From Lepiota brunneoincarnata (taxonomy: Eukaryota; Basidiomycota; Agaricomycetes; Agaricales; Agaricaceae): 64,000 nucleotides of DNA. The stretch's first letter is position 1. Each line of letters opens with the position of its first letter. The position numbers and the translations under genes were made by a program. Positions 21,720 to 34,203 of the stretch are shown piece after piece. Where the stretch lies: assembly GCA_023014365.1 (NCBI GenBank), contig JAEBUN010000011.1, positions 1-64,000 on the forward strand. Direction: 5' to 3'. The notes beneath the pieces are model-generated. The model was not told the origin of the DNA. It was given only the letters and a program-made list of their open reading frames with translations, and did not search any database.

Positions 21720-24543
21720 AGACATGTCGAGGACGAAAGCCAGGTCGAGACGTTAATGAATGTACCGACACCCAACACTACAATGACTGTACTGGGTCCA
21801 CAACAAATGCTCACAACCCTGAAATAGATCCCCACTGACATTCAGCGCTTTGTAGACATCAAGGCTCGGGATGCAGACCGTGATCCCTCCAGTGAGGAGG
21901 AGGAGGAGGAGCAAGATATGGGTGTGTTGTCACGATTGCTTCCAATTTCTACTGACTCAAGTCCACAAGACCTCCTAGATAACGACGTTGGTGGCGACTA
22001 TATCTCCTACAGGGAGATCAACGCCAACTGTGACCCTGACAACGACAGAGGATGCCTCAACAATTTATTGAAATGCATCTCCGAACGCTACGTGCAGAAC
22101 AAAAGCCCCCCAACGACAAATACCTTGCAAGCCATGCCTCCGGCTTTACTTCTGCAGTGCTCCAAACACGAGACCACCCAAGATGAGGAACTTGCAAGGG
22201 ATCCAGAGCTAGCCACATGTCCGCTCTGGCGAATCTCTTGCAGGGTAAGTCCCTTTCACTGTTTACTCAAGTCTCACAGCTCATAAATCTATAATCCCCC
22301 TAGTATGGAATAGAGGAAGAACTTGCTTTCTTCCTTCTTCAGATGGCAGCCCCAAAGTATGAAATACGCTCAGCCTTCACGACCACCTCAACACGCGGCT
22401 ACGTCTACATTGAAGCCACCATGAACAAACAGCTGCTCTCCCTCCTGCAGAAGGCACCTGGTGTTTGCTACAGCCGTCACAATGGCCCTGTTAGGAGCAA
22501 AGTCAACCCACAAGACTGGAAGAAGACTCTGCAGTGGTGAGATCCTGCAGCTCAAGCGATTGTTGGGACATGGGTGCGAGTATGTAGGGGAATATATAAA
22601 GGAGATATAGGGTACACGACGGCGGTAGAGGAGTGGGGTGTTACCCTACTTTTGATACCCTGACTACGGTTCAACTCATCAAACTCGTTGAAGAGGAAAC
22701 GCCGCGAGCCCCCTCCAAACCCTGCCTTATTCAACCCCGTTTCCCTCAAAGCATGCTATGGGATCGAAGTTTCCAAGGTCAAGGACGCTATCTACCGTCA
22801 CAACAACGCTAGATTTGAATATGGCCTCATTCGCAAGGACTTCGACCATCATTCAATTTCTACAACTGCCATCCGTATCCCCACCGCCCATTTCGACCTT
22901 TTCCGCCAAACCCAGCATCCCAGCATTCTCACTGCGACCTTCCCCCCGCCCCTGGAATGGATTTTTGACATCGACGAGGAAGTCGTGTTGAAACCCACCA
23001 ACAAACGAGGCCGCATCATGCTGGTGGAACACGAGCACATCGAAGTCGACCTCGCCACAGGGGAGGGCATTCTCAGCGTACCTTGGGTAGATTTGCGTAA
23101 GTATGTCGAAGTAGGGAACTTTGTCACTGTCATTAGTGGCCCCAACCACGGTCAGACAGGATGGGTTGTGAAGGTCGAGGACGACCTGGCTCACATCGTC
23201 GAGTACACTGGTGCTGGAGGAGAACTGGCTCCTACAGCAGAACATTCTGTGAAGGTATGATATGCTTCAGCACCCTCATTCTAAGCTAACCGTTCTCATA
23301 GGTTTCTCAATTCCACGTTAACTGGATCAAAGCTGGCCACCCGCCATTCTCACCCAGTGCTGAACTCCCGCAGGCACAAGACCATCTCCGCAACGATCCA
23401 ATTCCTTGGAGAGGGGCCACCGTCATCATCATCAAGCCAAAACACCCCATGAAGGGATTCTCAGCGACAGTCAAGACGGTCAACGCCAGGCAACCCACTG
23501 CAAGCGGCCTCAAGGTACTCGTCAAATACAACCATGTTGCTCCAGCCACCCCATTCAAAGAGGAGCACTTTGACTATGATGATCTTGTAGAGGCCAAGTA
23601 CGTGAATTCACAGGGAAGCTTCACTAACTAACCATGCACATTTTCTAGCCAACGATGTAAATTATTTGACCACCAACGCCCACAAAGTTCACTCTTCTGG
23701 CTGAAAAACATTGACCCCCACGCCCTACGGCCTCCCCCTCTCCACCCAGCCCACTCCAAAACTGTGCCAATGCCTAGGGGGCCTTCTTCGACGCCTGCCT
23801 GGGATCCATCCTCGAGGACTCCCATGCCTGAGGGGTCCTCCTCCTCAACGTCTGCCTGGGACCCATCATCAAGGACCCCCATGCCCAACTTCGGCTCTTC
23901 AACACCTGCCTGGGACCCATCGTCAAGGACTCCCATGCGTGACTCTGAGTCCTGGGATCCACTTCCAGGCTCCAGCCGCTCCCCACTACCCCTCATCCCA
24001 CGGCCTGCTTCCCCCTCAAACCTCTGGGCACCATTTCCCACCCTCCACCTCCCCCAACCCCCAGAGCAACCCACTGTCGAGCACCCACTGCTCGATGAAC
24101 AACTTACTGGTATTGAACTCAGGGTCATTGGCCACGCTTCGAACCTCACGGACAAGGAGTTTACCGTGACCATACAATTAGAAGATGGATGGCCAGTTAT
24201 TCAGCGCACTTCCTACAACAAGACAGGGAAACTGCCTCCAGCATGGGTAACCCCGAAACATCCTAATCCAACCCGTGACAATGCTTCGCTCGTTGTCATC
24301 AAAGGGGAAAACTGTGGCAAGCACGTTCACCAGATTCATCACCGGTATGAAGATCAAACCGCGATTATTATCTTGGCTGTTGTGAGCAAACATGAGGGTG
24401 TTGCAGATGGCCTAACTGCAGAATGGCTAGAGTTGGAAGCAGACCATCTGTGTGTAGGAGTCGAGTCAAAACAAGAGAAAACTTTGCTTGACAACTTGAT
24501 CAAGCCACTTCGTGATGAGGCTCGCAAGGTGAGGGCGAAGTAA
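21720..24543 (+). pseudogene. SPT5-like transcription elongation factor pseudogene
   Basis: SPT5 clamps RNA polymerase II through an NGN domain and several KOW domains and recruits factors through a C-terminal repeat. Visible in order are: an acidic stretch (SSEEEEEEE, about 21893); an NGN-like domain beginning CPLWRISCR (22219) and continuing after an intron at about 22303 with RGYVYIEATMN; a KOW-like segment (VRVCRGIYKGDIGY, about 22575-22615) that ends in TGA where Arg fits; a long open stretch 22688-23260 with KOW (GNFVTVISGPNHGQTGW); an intron near 23257-23302; another KOW (WRGATVIIIKPKHPMKGF); an intron 23599-23649; C-terminal repeats of TPAWDPSSRTPMP type (23790-23950); and a last KOW-like domain ending at TAA 24541-24543. 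At least two in-frame TGA codons (about 22538 and 22653) break it. SPT5-like multicopy genes are known in mushroom genomes; this looks like a decayed one. The exact 5' end is uncertain. Confidence 0.75.
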
Positions 24544-24689
24544 TGAACACCAACATGTAATTTAAGTAGTAATATATTGCATTTTGCCCGCAGTATGCTC
24601 CCAAATCAGTTTCATTTTAGATTATGGCCCCTTAGTGAATATCTACACCCATGCTCAGCCATAACGTTTCATCCAGCAAACGAGCATGC

Positions 24690-26330
24690 ACTCAACCTTG
24701 CCTTGGATGGAAAGAGGCTTCACTAAAGGGGCATGTCTATGGATCTTCTACAGCTTCATCCAAGACAAGTGTGACTGCATGAGAAAGTCCCCCATCGTCT
24801 ATGATGAGTGTGGAATGTCTTCTCTTTGTACAATGAGCATCAACAGTCCTCATTTGTCTACGATGAGTGTGAATCTGCGCTCACCTACTGGATGACAATC
24901 TACTAATTCATTATGGAGGAGTTGGCTTATGTAGGTGAAGCCGATATGAGTGCAATCTCTCATTTCACACAACAATCCACAACCTTGGATGACCACAGTG
25001 GTTCACTGCACCACTCATCATAGACGAGCTTGGGTATATGTATATCCATCAGAATTCACAATGCTACTTGTCATAGATGAGCCAGGTTGTGGGTACACCC
25101 ATTGGAATTGTCTCACTTAGATGAGTCCAGGAGCACTTCATTTACAACGATTAACTACTGCAAAATATTCTGTCAATTTATCTTTTATTTTAGACAGCAA
25201 TTCATCACACTACTCATCCTAGACGAGTCAGGTTGTGTCTACACTCACTGGAATTTTTTCAATGAGGCAAATGTAAAACCACCTCATCCACAATGATTGG
25301 AATACCACAGAATATACTGTTGACTTATCATTTATTCTACACACCAATTCACAACCCCACTCGTCGTAGACAAGCTTGAATGTATGTATATATTCACAAC
25401 ACTACTCGTCCTAGACGAGTCGGGTCATGTTCATACTCATTGGAAGCATCTCACCAAGACAAATGTATCAACACTTTGTCTATGATGATTGAGATACAAT
25501 GGAATATTATATCAATTTATCATTTATTTTGCACAACAATTCACAGCACTACTCGTCATAGACGAGTCAGGTTGTGCCTATGCCCGGTGGAATTGCCTCA
25601 CTAAGATGAATGTATCGACAGCTCATCTATGACGAATGAAATGCCGCGGAATATTGTGTTGGTTGGTCATTTATTTCACATGATAGTTCCTGGCACTACT
25701 CGTCATAGACAAGTCAGGTTGTGTCCATGTCCGTTGGAATCGTCTCACTGAGATGAACGCATCGACAGCTTGTCCACAACGAATGAAGTACCACAGAGAA
25801 TATTATATAGATTTATCATTTATTATACACAGCAATTCACAGCACTACTCGTCGTAGACGAGTCAGGTCGTATTTATGCCTGTCAGAATCGTCCCATTGA
25901 GGCAAACATACCATCAGCTTGTGCACAACAATTGAAATACCACAGAATATTCTATAGATTTATCATTTATTATACAAAGCAATTCACAGCACTACTCGTC
26001 GTAGACGAGTCAGGTTGTGTTTATGTCCATCAGAATTGTCTAATTGAGACGAACGTACTGACAGCTTGTCCATGACGATTGAAATACCACACAATACTCT
26101 ATAGATTTATCATTTATTATACAAAGCAATTCACAGCACTACTCGTCGTAGACGAGCCAGGTTGTGTTCATACCCGTTGGAATCGTCTTCCTGAGATGAA
26201 CATAATGATAGCTTGTCCAAGACAATTGAAATACCACAGAATATGATATTGAATTATCATTTATTCTGCACATAAATTCACAGCACTACTCATCGTCGAT
26301 GAGCCAGGTTCTGTCTAGTGCCATTCAAAC
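24690..26330 (+). repeat. 147-bp satellite array with a dyad in each unit
   Basis: The core CTCGTC-NTA-GACGAG (or a one- or two-base variant) starts at 25014, 25067, 25213, 25359, 25405, 25552, 25699, 25848, 25995, 26142 and 26289. Apart from two short steps (53 and 46), the spacing is 146, 146, 147, 147, 149, 147, 147 and 147 bp. Between cores the units share AT-rich ATCATTTATTATACA and TTCACAGCACTA. The array decays to the left, where only GTCTATGATGAG-like fragments remain. No gene is present; frames in it are repeat-derived. Confidence 0.88.
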
Positions 26331-26394
26331 CACCCCATTTATACAAGTCCAACACAACTTTTCCCATAACAATTGGAGCATTCCCTGAATTTAT

Positions 26395-26800
26395 ATTTGA
26401 ATTACTTGCATTATACACCTGTCTCACTGTCTTGTCTCCTTGTCCAGATCAACTTGCACTTACACATACAGTATCTTCTGCACACTTGTCTCACTATCTT
26501 GCCTCCTTGTCCAGATCAACTTGTATTTATACATACAATATCTTCTGCACACCTGACACCCTGCTTCCTTGTGCTTCCCTCTTTGTCCACTCTCATCCTG
26601 TACTCTGCTGTACATCCACACACCCACACCCCATCCTCTCACCCTACACCCTTGTCTCCAGAGTCCACACTCTTCCCTCTACACCCTTCCCTCCACAGCC
26701 TGCAACCCAACCCAAGACCCTCCCTCCACATCCTTCCCTCCACACCCTGCAACCCAAGACCCTGGACTATGAACCCAAATCCAACCCTTGAGTTCCCCTG
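26395..26800 (+). repeat. Pyrimidine-rich short tandem duplications
   Basis: A segment of about 70 bp (CTTGTCCAGATCAACTTG...ATCTTCTGCACAC) occurs about twice between 26420 and 26555, with a partial third copy. It is followed by CCTCCACACCCTGCAACCCAA-type repeats. No gene is recognised. Confidence 0.55.
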
Positions 26801-27004
26801 ATAACCGTCCGGGTCGGGCAGGGCATCCTCTAGCAGACCCATGGGAAGGATAGCCATCTAAGGTAAGTACACCGCCACCGGTAAATCATGTCACCGGTGC
26901 CGGGTTTCACAAGCTCTCATGCTTGGACCCCATGTGAAAGTAAGTCATGTTACGTGATCACGTGATGGCCCTACCCCGGCTATGCACCGGGTAATATAGC
27001 CCGA

Positions 27005-27655
27005 TGACACGTGACTTTTCCCAGACGCAAGCGCGCGCCTAAGTCAGCATGGTAAGTTTTGAAACTTGAAGTTAAGTTTTTAATCTTATTTTCACCTGTT
27101 TTTAACGGGGGGATTACTAACACGTTCTGCGGATTTCAATCTATCAATCAAAATCGCAATCGATCGCTATCAGCGACAATTGATTGGACAGCAGGTATCT
27201 GACGGATATCGTGCACCTGATGAGTCTTTATAAGACAAAACGGGTGGGTAGTTGGAAACCCCAACAACCCGTTGCGCTCACTGTCACGACTCGTGTTATT
27301 ACTCCCCTTCCCTAACCACACGTGACCTGTATCTCACAATCACATGACTTTTCTCAGGCATAAGCACGCGCCAAAAGTCAGCATGGCGAAGGTTTCGAAA
27401 CTCGACACTAAGTACTTAAATTCATTTTCACCCATTTATTGGGGGGATTACGTACACGTTCCGCGGATTTTGATCTATCGATCGAAATCACAATCGATCG
27501 CTATCAGCGACAATTGATTGGACAGCAGGTATCTGACGGATATCGTGCGCCCGATGAGTCTTTTAAAAGACGAAACGGGTGGGCTGTTGGAAACCCCAAC
27601 AACCTGTTGCACCCCACCGTCACGACTCGTGTATTGACTCCCCTCCCCTAACCCC
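27005..27655 (+). repeat. Tandem pair of promoter-like repeats (copies 3 and 4)
   Basis: Two units about 332 bp apart each run from CACGTGACTTTTC or CACATGACTTTTC, through GTCAGCATGG, a GGGGGGATTAC segment and an ATCGATCGCTATCAGCGACAA stretch, to CCCTTCCCTAACC or CCCTCCCCTAACC. They are diverged relatives of 1-194 and 21264-21456. The two units differ mainly by transitions. Confidence 0.7.
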
Positions 27656-28740
27656 TTTTCGAGTTCAAGTCGGAGGATTTCGCTGTTGGTTTTGCTGTGG
27701 AACAGCCAATATTATATCCTTAGTGTGTCAAACCCATGAACCGAAGAAGATTAGTGATCATAGCATACATAAATAGGATCGCGTTTGATCTGGAGGGAGC
27801 TTTTCTATGAGGAAGGGCACCTCCCAGGCAACTTCAGTGCCTCTGGATATCTTGTACTGAGAAGTGTCGATACAGCAGCAAGGGTTTGGCACTTGATCAT
27901 CCCCGGCATGCGACCCAACAACTGGTGTAGTTCAAGAGTGCGGGCGGGCTAACAAAGGGAGGGGGGGTCATCAGCTGTTCTAATCGTTTTTATGGATGCA
28001 TTTACCATCGGAATGACCCCGCGAGTACCTTTATTCCCCTCAAAGTTCTTCTCAACAATCCGAACGGCCACATGGTGTTTTGCCAATAAGAGGACTGTCG
28101 ATGAGATCCACTGGGCCAGCTCCAACCTATAACATGGTCAACCAATGACAAATACCCGAGAAGCAGAATGCATGCGTACTACATACCGGGACCAGCAGGG
28201 AATCATGGTGGGGGTGCGGACTCAGTTGTAGGGGATGTGACACTGATTACGGCTGTCCGCGTTTAACGGCTTGGATGATGAGCGCTACTGATCATCCATC
28301 AAATTCAAAGTCGTAAGGAAGACGACGTCCACGAGTCAACGCCTTGGCTGCCGCTTTGCCGCTAGAAGTTTTGGAAGGTCACCTTTGAGGCAGCGTTGCA
28401 TGGATACATATTTCAGGAATTTCTTGGGCATTTTTCACTTAATTATTGGAGGAATTCTAGCAGCAAGGTAAATGACATATAAATTTAGTGGTATAGTATT
28501 CTCGAGTAGGACCCTAACGTGTAATGGGTCGTTCACCATACACTCATCGACATCGTCCTCACTTGAGATTGAGATGATCACCGCTAAATGCTCCTCGCAT
28601 CACTTCTGTGCGAGACGCTAGGCTTTTCAAAGTTCATTCGATGGCTACAAAAGGCATAGGTGCATAGTTCGATACAGCAGAGGTTGTTGGCTATCTACTA
28701 GGATATTCTTAGACTGGCTTTATGTGCGTTGTGGTGGTCA
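27656..28740. other. No gene seen
   Basis: No convincing reading frame or repeat is found. This is the 3' flank of the minus-strand kinase gene. Confidence 0.4.
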
Positions 28741-28742
28741 AT

Positions 28743-31125
28743 CTACCCGCGGCTCTTGGACTTGGAACCACCGGACCTGCGATTACGGGGCCCTCGCATC
28801 GAGGAGGAACCGGCCTTGATTGCAGAGCCGGAAGTCTTCTGGCGTTTCGGTTCCCGGCTGTCCTGACTGCTTTCACCCGGGGTGTTCCGAGTAGATGTGC
28901 GAACGTCTGACCCAGGACTCTCGTTCGTCTTCGGGGGTTTTCGGTTATTCGTCCAGCCACCAGCTTCGAGGGTGCTGTTGAAGAGTTGGCGGACATGGTC
29001 ATGGTTGCGAAGCATCATATCCTCTGGCACGTGATGCATGATGGCATCCATAAAGGCCTCTGGGGATAATTGGGCCTTCTCGTCATTACTAAACCAGAGA
29101 GAATATTCGCGAAGTGCAGCGCGAAAATTCTGAAGAAGGGTTGAGAAGGGTCCATTGCCAATGAAAGCAAACTCTCGATCAATAAGTAGGAACGATGTGA
29201 TCAAGGCAGTCTTGCCAAGCCCTCCAAGATGGCCATCCCCTGGGACATAATCGTGTTCTTTGAAAACGTTTCGTACGATCCTTGCCGTTTGTACTTCTCG
29301 ATTGTGAGGAAGGTAAATCAGACCGTTGTAGAGCAGAACCCAGAAGAATGATTCCATGTCATCTTGAATTGTGTGTTCTTTGTGTGTGTTAACGAGCAGG
29401 TGGGATGACATGAAATACCATGTCCCCTACAAAATGCATCAATCCATATCCTGCGCCGTCAAGGGATATAGCGTACCGTGCGGTTGGCGTGTCGCTTTCC
29501 CTTTGGTTCGGGGCGCTCTTCTCCAGGCTTACCAATTCGCTTGGCAAACTCCCAATCGACAAGTACTCCACGTCCATCTGGGTCAATCATGATATTCCTA
29601 TCGCTCACATCACGATGAATGAATCCCACATATCTCGTAAGCTTGCTGGATGAGCTAGAATACGACGTCAGCACGGAGTTGCAAAATCTTCACCAAACAT
29701 ACCCTCGAAGGCGTCTGCCAGGGCCTGAACCAACTCTTTGGGCGTTTTGAATTTGACAAGATCGTGGGTCACTAGATCCTCCAAGAACCGGTAGTGTCGC
29801 CGAGGCACTAGCTCATGCAAGGGACCTGCTCTCCACGGCTTATCCTTGAACAAATGAGAGATTGTCGCGTGAGACTCTCCGTCCAAATCACCTCCATCCT
29901 CGAAATGTGGGATGTGGGGCACTCCCGCCTTTTGTAGTTCCCTGAGGATATCCGGTTCCTTCTCCATTCCGTCCAGATCGGCTCGCCAACCATCCTTCAA
30001 AAAGAAATTCTTCTTTTTCACAGAGTCATGGGCGGCGAAAGTGCGTGTGCCACGACTAATCAAAGCTTCCGGGTCTCTAACTGGCTCCCTTGCGATAACG
30101 CTACGTGTGCCTTCTCCATCCTCCTGTGGTACCTGGATAGTGAACCAACGCATTCCGTGTGTCATGCCTACACGATGTTTGGGCGTGGGTGGGAGGTTTT
30201 TCAGGTTACCTACCCCAATATTACAATCCTCCGCAGAGCTTGTGTCCACAGTAAGATCAATACCCCATTTAGATTCTTCAAGTCGAGTAAAGCGCGCGAG
30301 AAATTCCCACAGAATATCCGAGCGAGAGCGATAGTTGAAAGATTCGGTTACAAGAATGGCGCACCGGTCTGCGCGGATGAAGCGGGCTGTATGATGATTC
30401 ATGTATACAGAGAAGGCATGAGTCCTGAACCGGCGGGCGAACATCTCTGTAAGGTGTGCCACGATCTGTCCCCGAGTCTCTGCCGATTCGGCCGTTGGGC
30501 ATTGAAATTGGTGTTCGAGACGTGCCTCTCCGGTCACATCTGGCTCCGGATCTATGAACGGATCGTGATCACCAGACTTGAGCTCGAAGGGAAGCAGCTG
30601 GTTGAAGAAGGAGGGATCCTTGGACTCCTCGAGGTCCCTGATCGTGGTCGAGATATCAGGTTTCCAGCGCTTGTGTTCAGGGGATTCGGGATCGGGGACT
30701 TGAGACGTATTCCTCATCGTAAGGCGCTTAAACGGTAGGGATTCCAGAGATTCAGGGAATGGACCAGCGGTGGAATGGTTCACTAGTTTCACCTTTGATC
30801 GGGTCATCGCATCTAAGTATCAGGACACTGGGTCTAGCTGGCTTACCAGTGGATCATACATAAGCGGTTCCTTGCCCGTATCTGGAATTGAGGAAAAGTA
30901 GTCGATCGGTGCAGGTGCGACTGGTTCTTGCCCTCGAGGCCAAGGAAGGAATTCATCCATAAACTCGGTGAGTGGAAAGGGACCGATCCAGTGGTCTCTC
31001 GTCTGAATATCCATCTGGAGGTAAACCTCTTTCGCTTTGGCTTTTGGTCTATCAAGACCGAATGAGCTCGTCTTGAGCGACTGTGGCGTTGTCTGCGGCG
31101 TGTATTTGGAAGAAGGACCAGACAT
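28743..31125 (-). pseudogene. FunK1-type fungal protein kinase with a 2-bp frameshift before the catalytic loop
   Basis: Four exons are supported: 31125-30847; 30792-29703; 29654-29477; and 29426-28743 (TAG). The introns have donors GTAAGC, GTATGT and GTACGC and acceptors AAAG, TTCTAG and TTGTAG. The N-lobe includes the FunK1 region ETRGQIVAHLTEMFARRFRT with RADRCAILVTESFNY. The third exon has the catalytic loop HRDVSDRNIMID and DWE in place of DFG, as usual for FunK1. Exon 4 begins GTWYFMS and has DDMESFFWVL, then a low-complexity basic tail. Joining exons 2 and 3 gives AHPASLRD and then loses frame; removing one AT from GATATGTG restores the frame into VGFIHRD, so a 2-bp duplication (or misread) breaks the kinase just before its catalytic loop. 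FunK1 kinases are a large Agaricomycete family of unknown substrates. Confidence 0.85.
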
Positions 31126-31139
31126 GGTGGTAGTTGTTA

Positions 31140-33440
31140 AAGAAACCGAACACCATTGCAATGAGGAAACAGCGTTTATAACTCACGTGATCTGCGCTGT
31201 CTCGAGGCGACTCGTAAATAGTTAGCATGGGATATAAGCCATGTCTGGCACAGACCCAGGCTATTTATCGGAACGAGAACAATAAGGCCCGGACACGGAA
31301 ATGTTTGACCCTGAGACCGAGGAGATGGATTCCAATGTTTCTTGGTGTCCTCGAGCAATGATTGTTTCCACAAATAGATGTCGATCCCAAATTTGGAACT
31401 CAACGCAGGAAACAATAACTTGAAGGACTCGGGCTCAACGATCCAAACCCACTGTTCCCGTTTGTCGCCTCCATGGCCGGAAATGCTGCACCGCATCAGC
31501 GTACAGAAGCATGGAGTGGCGAACCCTCCCAGATTGACTCCGAGTAGACATCATTGGCACAGCATATGAGATTTCCTTCGCTCATCGCTCCCTTTTGTTT
31601 CTGTTTCGGATAGGATGAGGAGCTGAAGATCTGGCATAAGTAGACTGTGAGTTCCCTGTTCCTCTGGTGCTCAACTCAGACCAACCACCTGCCAGTGCGA
31701 CGCCTACAGAAGTCGCAAATAATAATCAAGCTACCAAACCATCTACACAAGGGCCGTCCCCATGCGCCTCTGTCGGAGTATATCAGACAAAGAAAAGCTG
31801 CGTTGCCACCTCCAGGGGAACAGGACCGCACGCATGACTCCCATCCCTCTTCTCCAAGCATCAACAACGCGCCCGGTCCGGGATAAGAGACGACGTGGAG
31901 ACGCGCCGGATCCGCGCACTACTCAAACCCCACCAATACCCCGACAGCTTCAGGGTCTCACCACCTCATGTCCGCTCATATTGTGGACAAAACCCACCGC
32001 CCTCAAATATGATCCACAAAATGCGAAGCACTCTAGCGACTCACTTATGTCTAATCGCTCGTTCTGCAATCCGCACCCCTACGCTAAGTTTGTCGAATTT
32101 GTTGACCTTCACGAACGAGTTACAAACTTCCCGAGGGTACCTGGGATCCGGACGACGTGGAAGAAGGATGGCATGCCGAGAAAATCTGTGAGTTTTCTTG
32201 ATCCCTCCTCTAGAAGGGAGATATTCTGGTAGCTAGTGCGAGCGCGGAACTTGGCCATCTGGACTTGGATATGGGAATTATGCGCATGGAATGTCTAACG
32301 TTTGTTAATATCCCCCCCACCGTTCAATACATGCAGCCGAACAACAAAAGCATCATGCAGAACAACAAATATCACTACAAACATCAACAAGCGAACACAC
32401 GGGTATGGCGCGGGCGTACTAGGGGGCGGCGAGCGGCCAACCCGATACCAGCCACCTGGTACCGGCGGGCAGGCGCATGAGTATTCGAAATTGTTGTGAA
32501 CTGTATGCTTTGGCGCGATTTGTGTCTTTGTGGGCTGAAACGTCAATATACCTATTGACTCTGAACATTTCCACCTGCCGCAGAATTTGCCACAAAGGCC
32601 GCCCCCTTCGAATAGAGCATACGCTCAGCGGCGGCCCTCCGAATTATCCAAGCACGGACTCGTGCTGGATTGCGATTGGGAGTCTTCCTGGGGCTGGCTC
32701 AACTTCCAGCCTCCAGGGGTGGCCATTGATTACTGAGTCGAGAGTGGGGAGATGGAGAACAAACCACATACATTGGTATGAACGGCACAACGTTGATCCC
32801 CATGCTAACCCTAGAATACACAGATGCATCCTCGCCGAGGAAGCGAGGGAAGATGCGACAGGAGCTGAAAGTACGAGGATGCACCTATTATAGGGTCAAC
32901 CAATGGTCAGTAATTTGATGAATCACACAATGGTAATACATTCCCTGTCGAAAGCGACAAGGTTAGGATAAAGGAGGTGCAGGAGGAGGTAGTAAACATA
33001 CAAATTCTCACTCACCAATCAAAGCCTGCTGTCGCCAAAAGGTTTCCCGAACGGCTCAGGTCGACCGAAAAGACTGAAAATGCTGTCAGACCATCGGTTT
33101 ACTAAGTCAAGTATGCACAAACCCACGGTCGGGTGGGCAGTAAGCGCGAAATGCATAACCGCGTTCCTTGCATCTCACAAGCGCGCCCTATCGCGTGACA
33201 ATCCAGAAACGACCCACTTTCCGTCGTAGGAAACGGCAGCAGAGTAGACATCGCTCTAGGTGAGGAAAATGTTAGCACCAGGTCAGGGGAGCGGCTAGTG
33301 ATCACACACACCTTATGGCCAGTGGAGTTCATGGTGCAGGGTCTACCCTTTCCGGACTTCCTCCTATACCTCCCTCTCCTCGTCACTGCATCTGGTCCAC
33401 CACCGAGCGCACTAATGTCTTAGTAACTCAGCGTGGAATC
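31140..33440. other. No recognisable gene
   Basis: Frames of 60-156 codons occur on both strands (for example 31762-32232 plus and 31496-31176 minus), but none shows a known motif or a clear exon structure. The region is more GC-balanced and less repetitive than its neighbours. A small gene with introns cannot be excluded. Confidence 0.35.
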
Positions 33441-33441
33441 A

Positions 33442-34203
33442 TTACCCGCGCTTACGAGTCCCTTTCCATCCAGGGTAAAGGCAATATCCCACTGCCAATG
33501 CCGAAATACGTTGTGCATGTAAGCCTGGCGTCCCAACTACCTTGCATTTCGTGAGGCCTACAGTCTCTTCAGTGTGGTTGCCAGTATGAGAGGACCATTT
33601 TGTAAAACCTATAGAAGCATTGTCCATCTTCTCGTCCATTCTACCATTGTTAAGCGCCGTGGCGAAAACTGAGTGGATATTGGCGAGTTCCAGAGGAATT
33701 ATCCCATGGCGGGCCGGGCCAGTATAGTCGGCATCATGATCCGTCGTATCGATGCGGGGGGCGACTAGGCAGTCATCAAGGGAGCGGTCTGTCTCCAGCT
33801 TCATTCCAAATTCCCGGATCGGCACAACTGTTCGATATTTAGGTTGTCCATTAGTTCTATCAACACGGACACCGACTGTCCTCTGAAGACGGATTCTTCC
33901 TGGCGCGTGAGTTTGCACTTCGTCAAAGGCCTCCTGTCGACATGGAAATCTCAGTAAAATTCTGTACTTCTCTGATCTGAATGATATGGAGCAAAACGCC
34001 TGCAACAACCTTGACATACGGACCGTTATTGAGCACTTCGCTGCGTCCTTTGCGATGTTTGCTACCGTCTCGGCCAGGTTAACGGCGGTGGAGGATTTTG
34101 TTGTAGGCAGATTGACAGTATCCGGGGGTGTAACAATGCCGGGACGGTGGGCAACCCATGAGCAACCTGAGGCTTGTAAGCCGGTGGATGGAGTAGAGCT
34201 CAT
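33442..34203 (-). CDS. Hypothetical protein, 253 codons
   Basis: This is an open frame of 253 codons starting MSSTPSTGLQ. Residues 25-60 (TAVNLAETVANIAKDAAKC) could form an amphipathic helix; the rest has no motif that I recognise. It is longer than chance frames in this composition usually are. GTAAGT- and CAG-like sites inside allow for introns, so the true gene may differ. No promoter element is obvious. Confidence 0.3.
   Translation of the reverse strand: MSSTPSTGLQASGCSWVAHRPGIVTPPDTVNLPTTKSSTAVNLAETVANIAKDAAKCSITVRMSRLLQAFCSISFRSEKYRILLRFPCRQEAFDEVQTHAPGRIRLQRTVGVRVDRTNGQPKYRTVVPIREFGMKLETDRSLDDCLVAPRIDTTDHDADYTGPARHGIIPLELANIHSVFATALNNGRMDEKMDNASIGFTKWSSHTGNHTEETVGLTKCKVVGTPGLHAQRISALAVGYCLYPGWKGTRKRG

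Noticed and set aside
25770..26075. Open frame of 101 codons across the satellite
   Set aside because: Its protein repeats with the satellite period; it is a by-product of tandem repetition.
24690..26330. CRISPR-like regular spacing of a short palindromic core
   Set aside because: The whole 147-bp unit is repeated, not just the core, and the spaces between cores are homologous. The host is eukaryotic, so this is a satellite.
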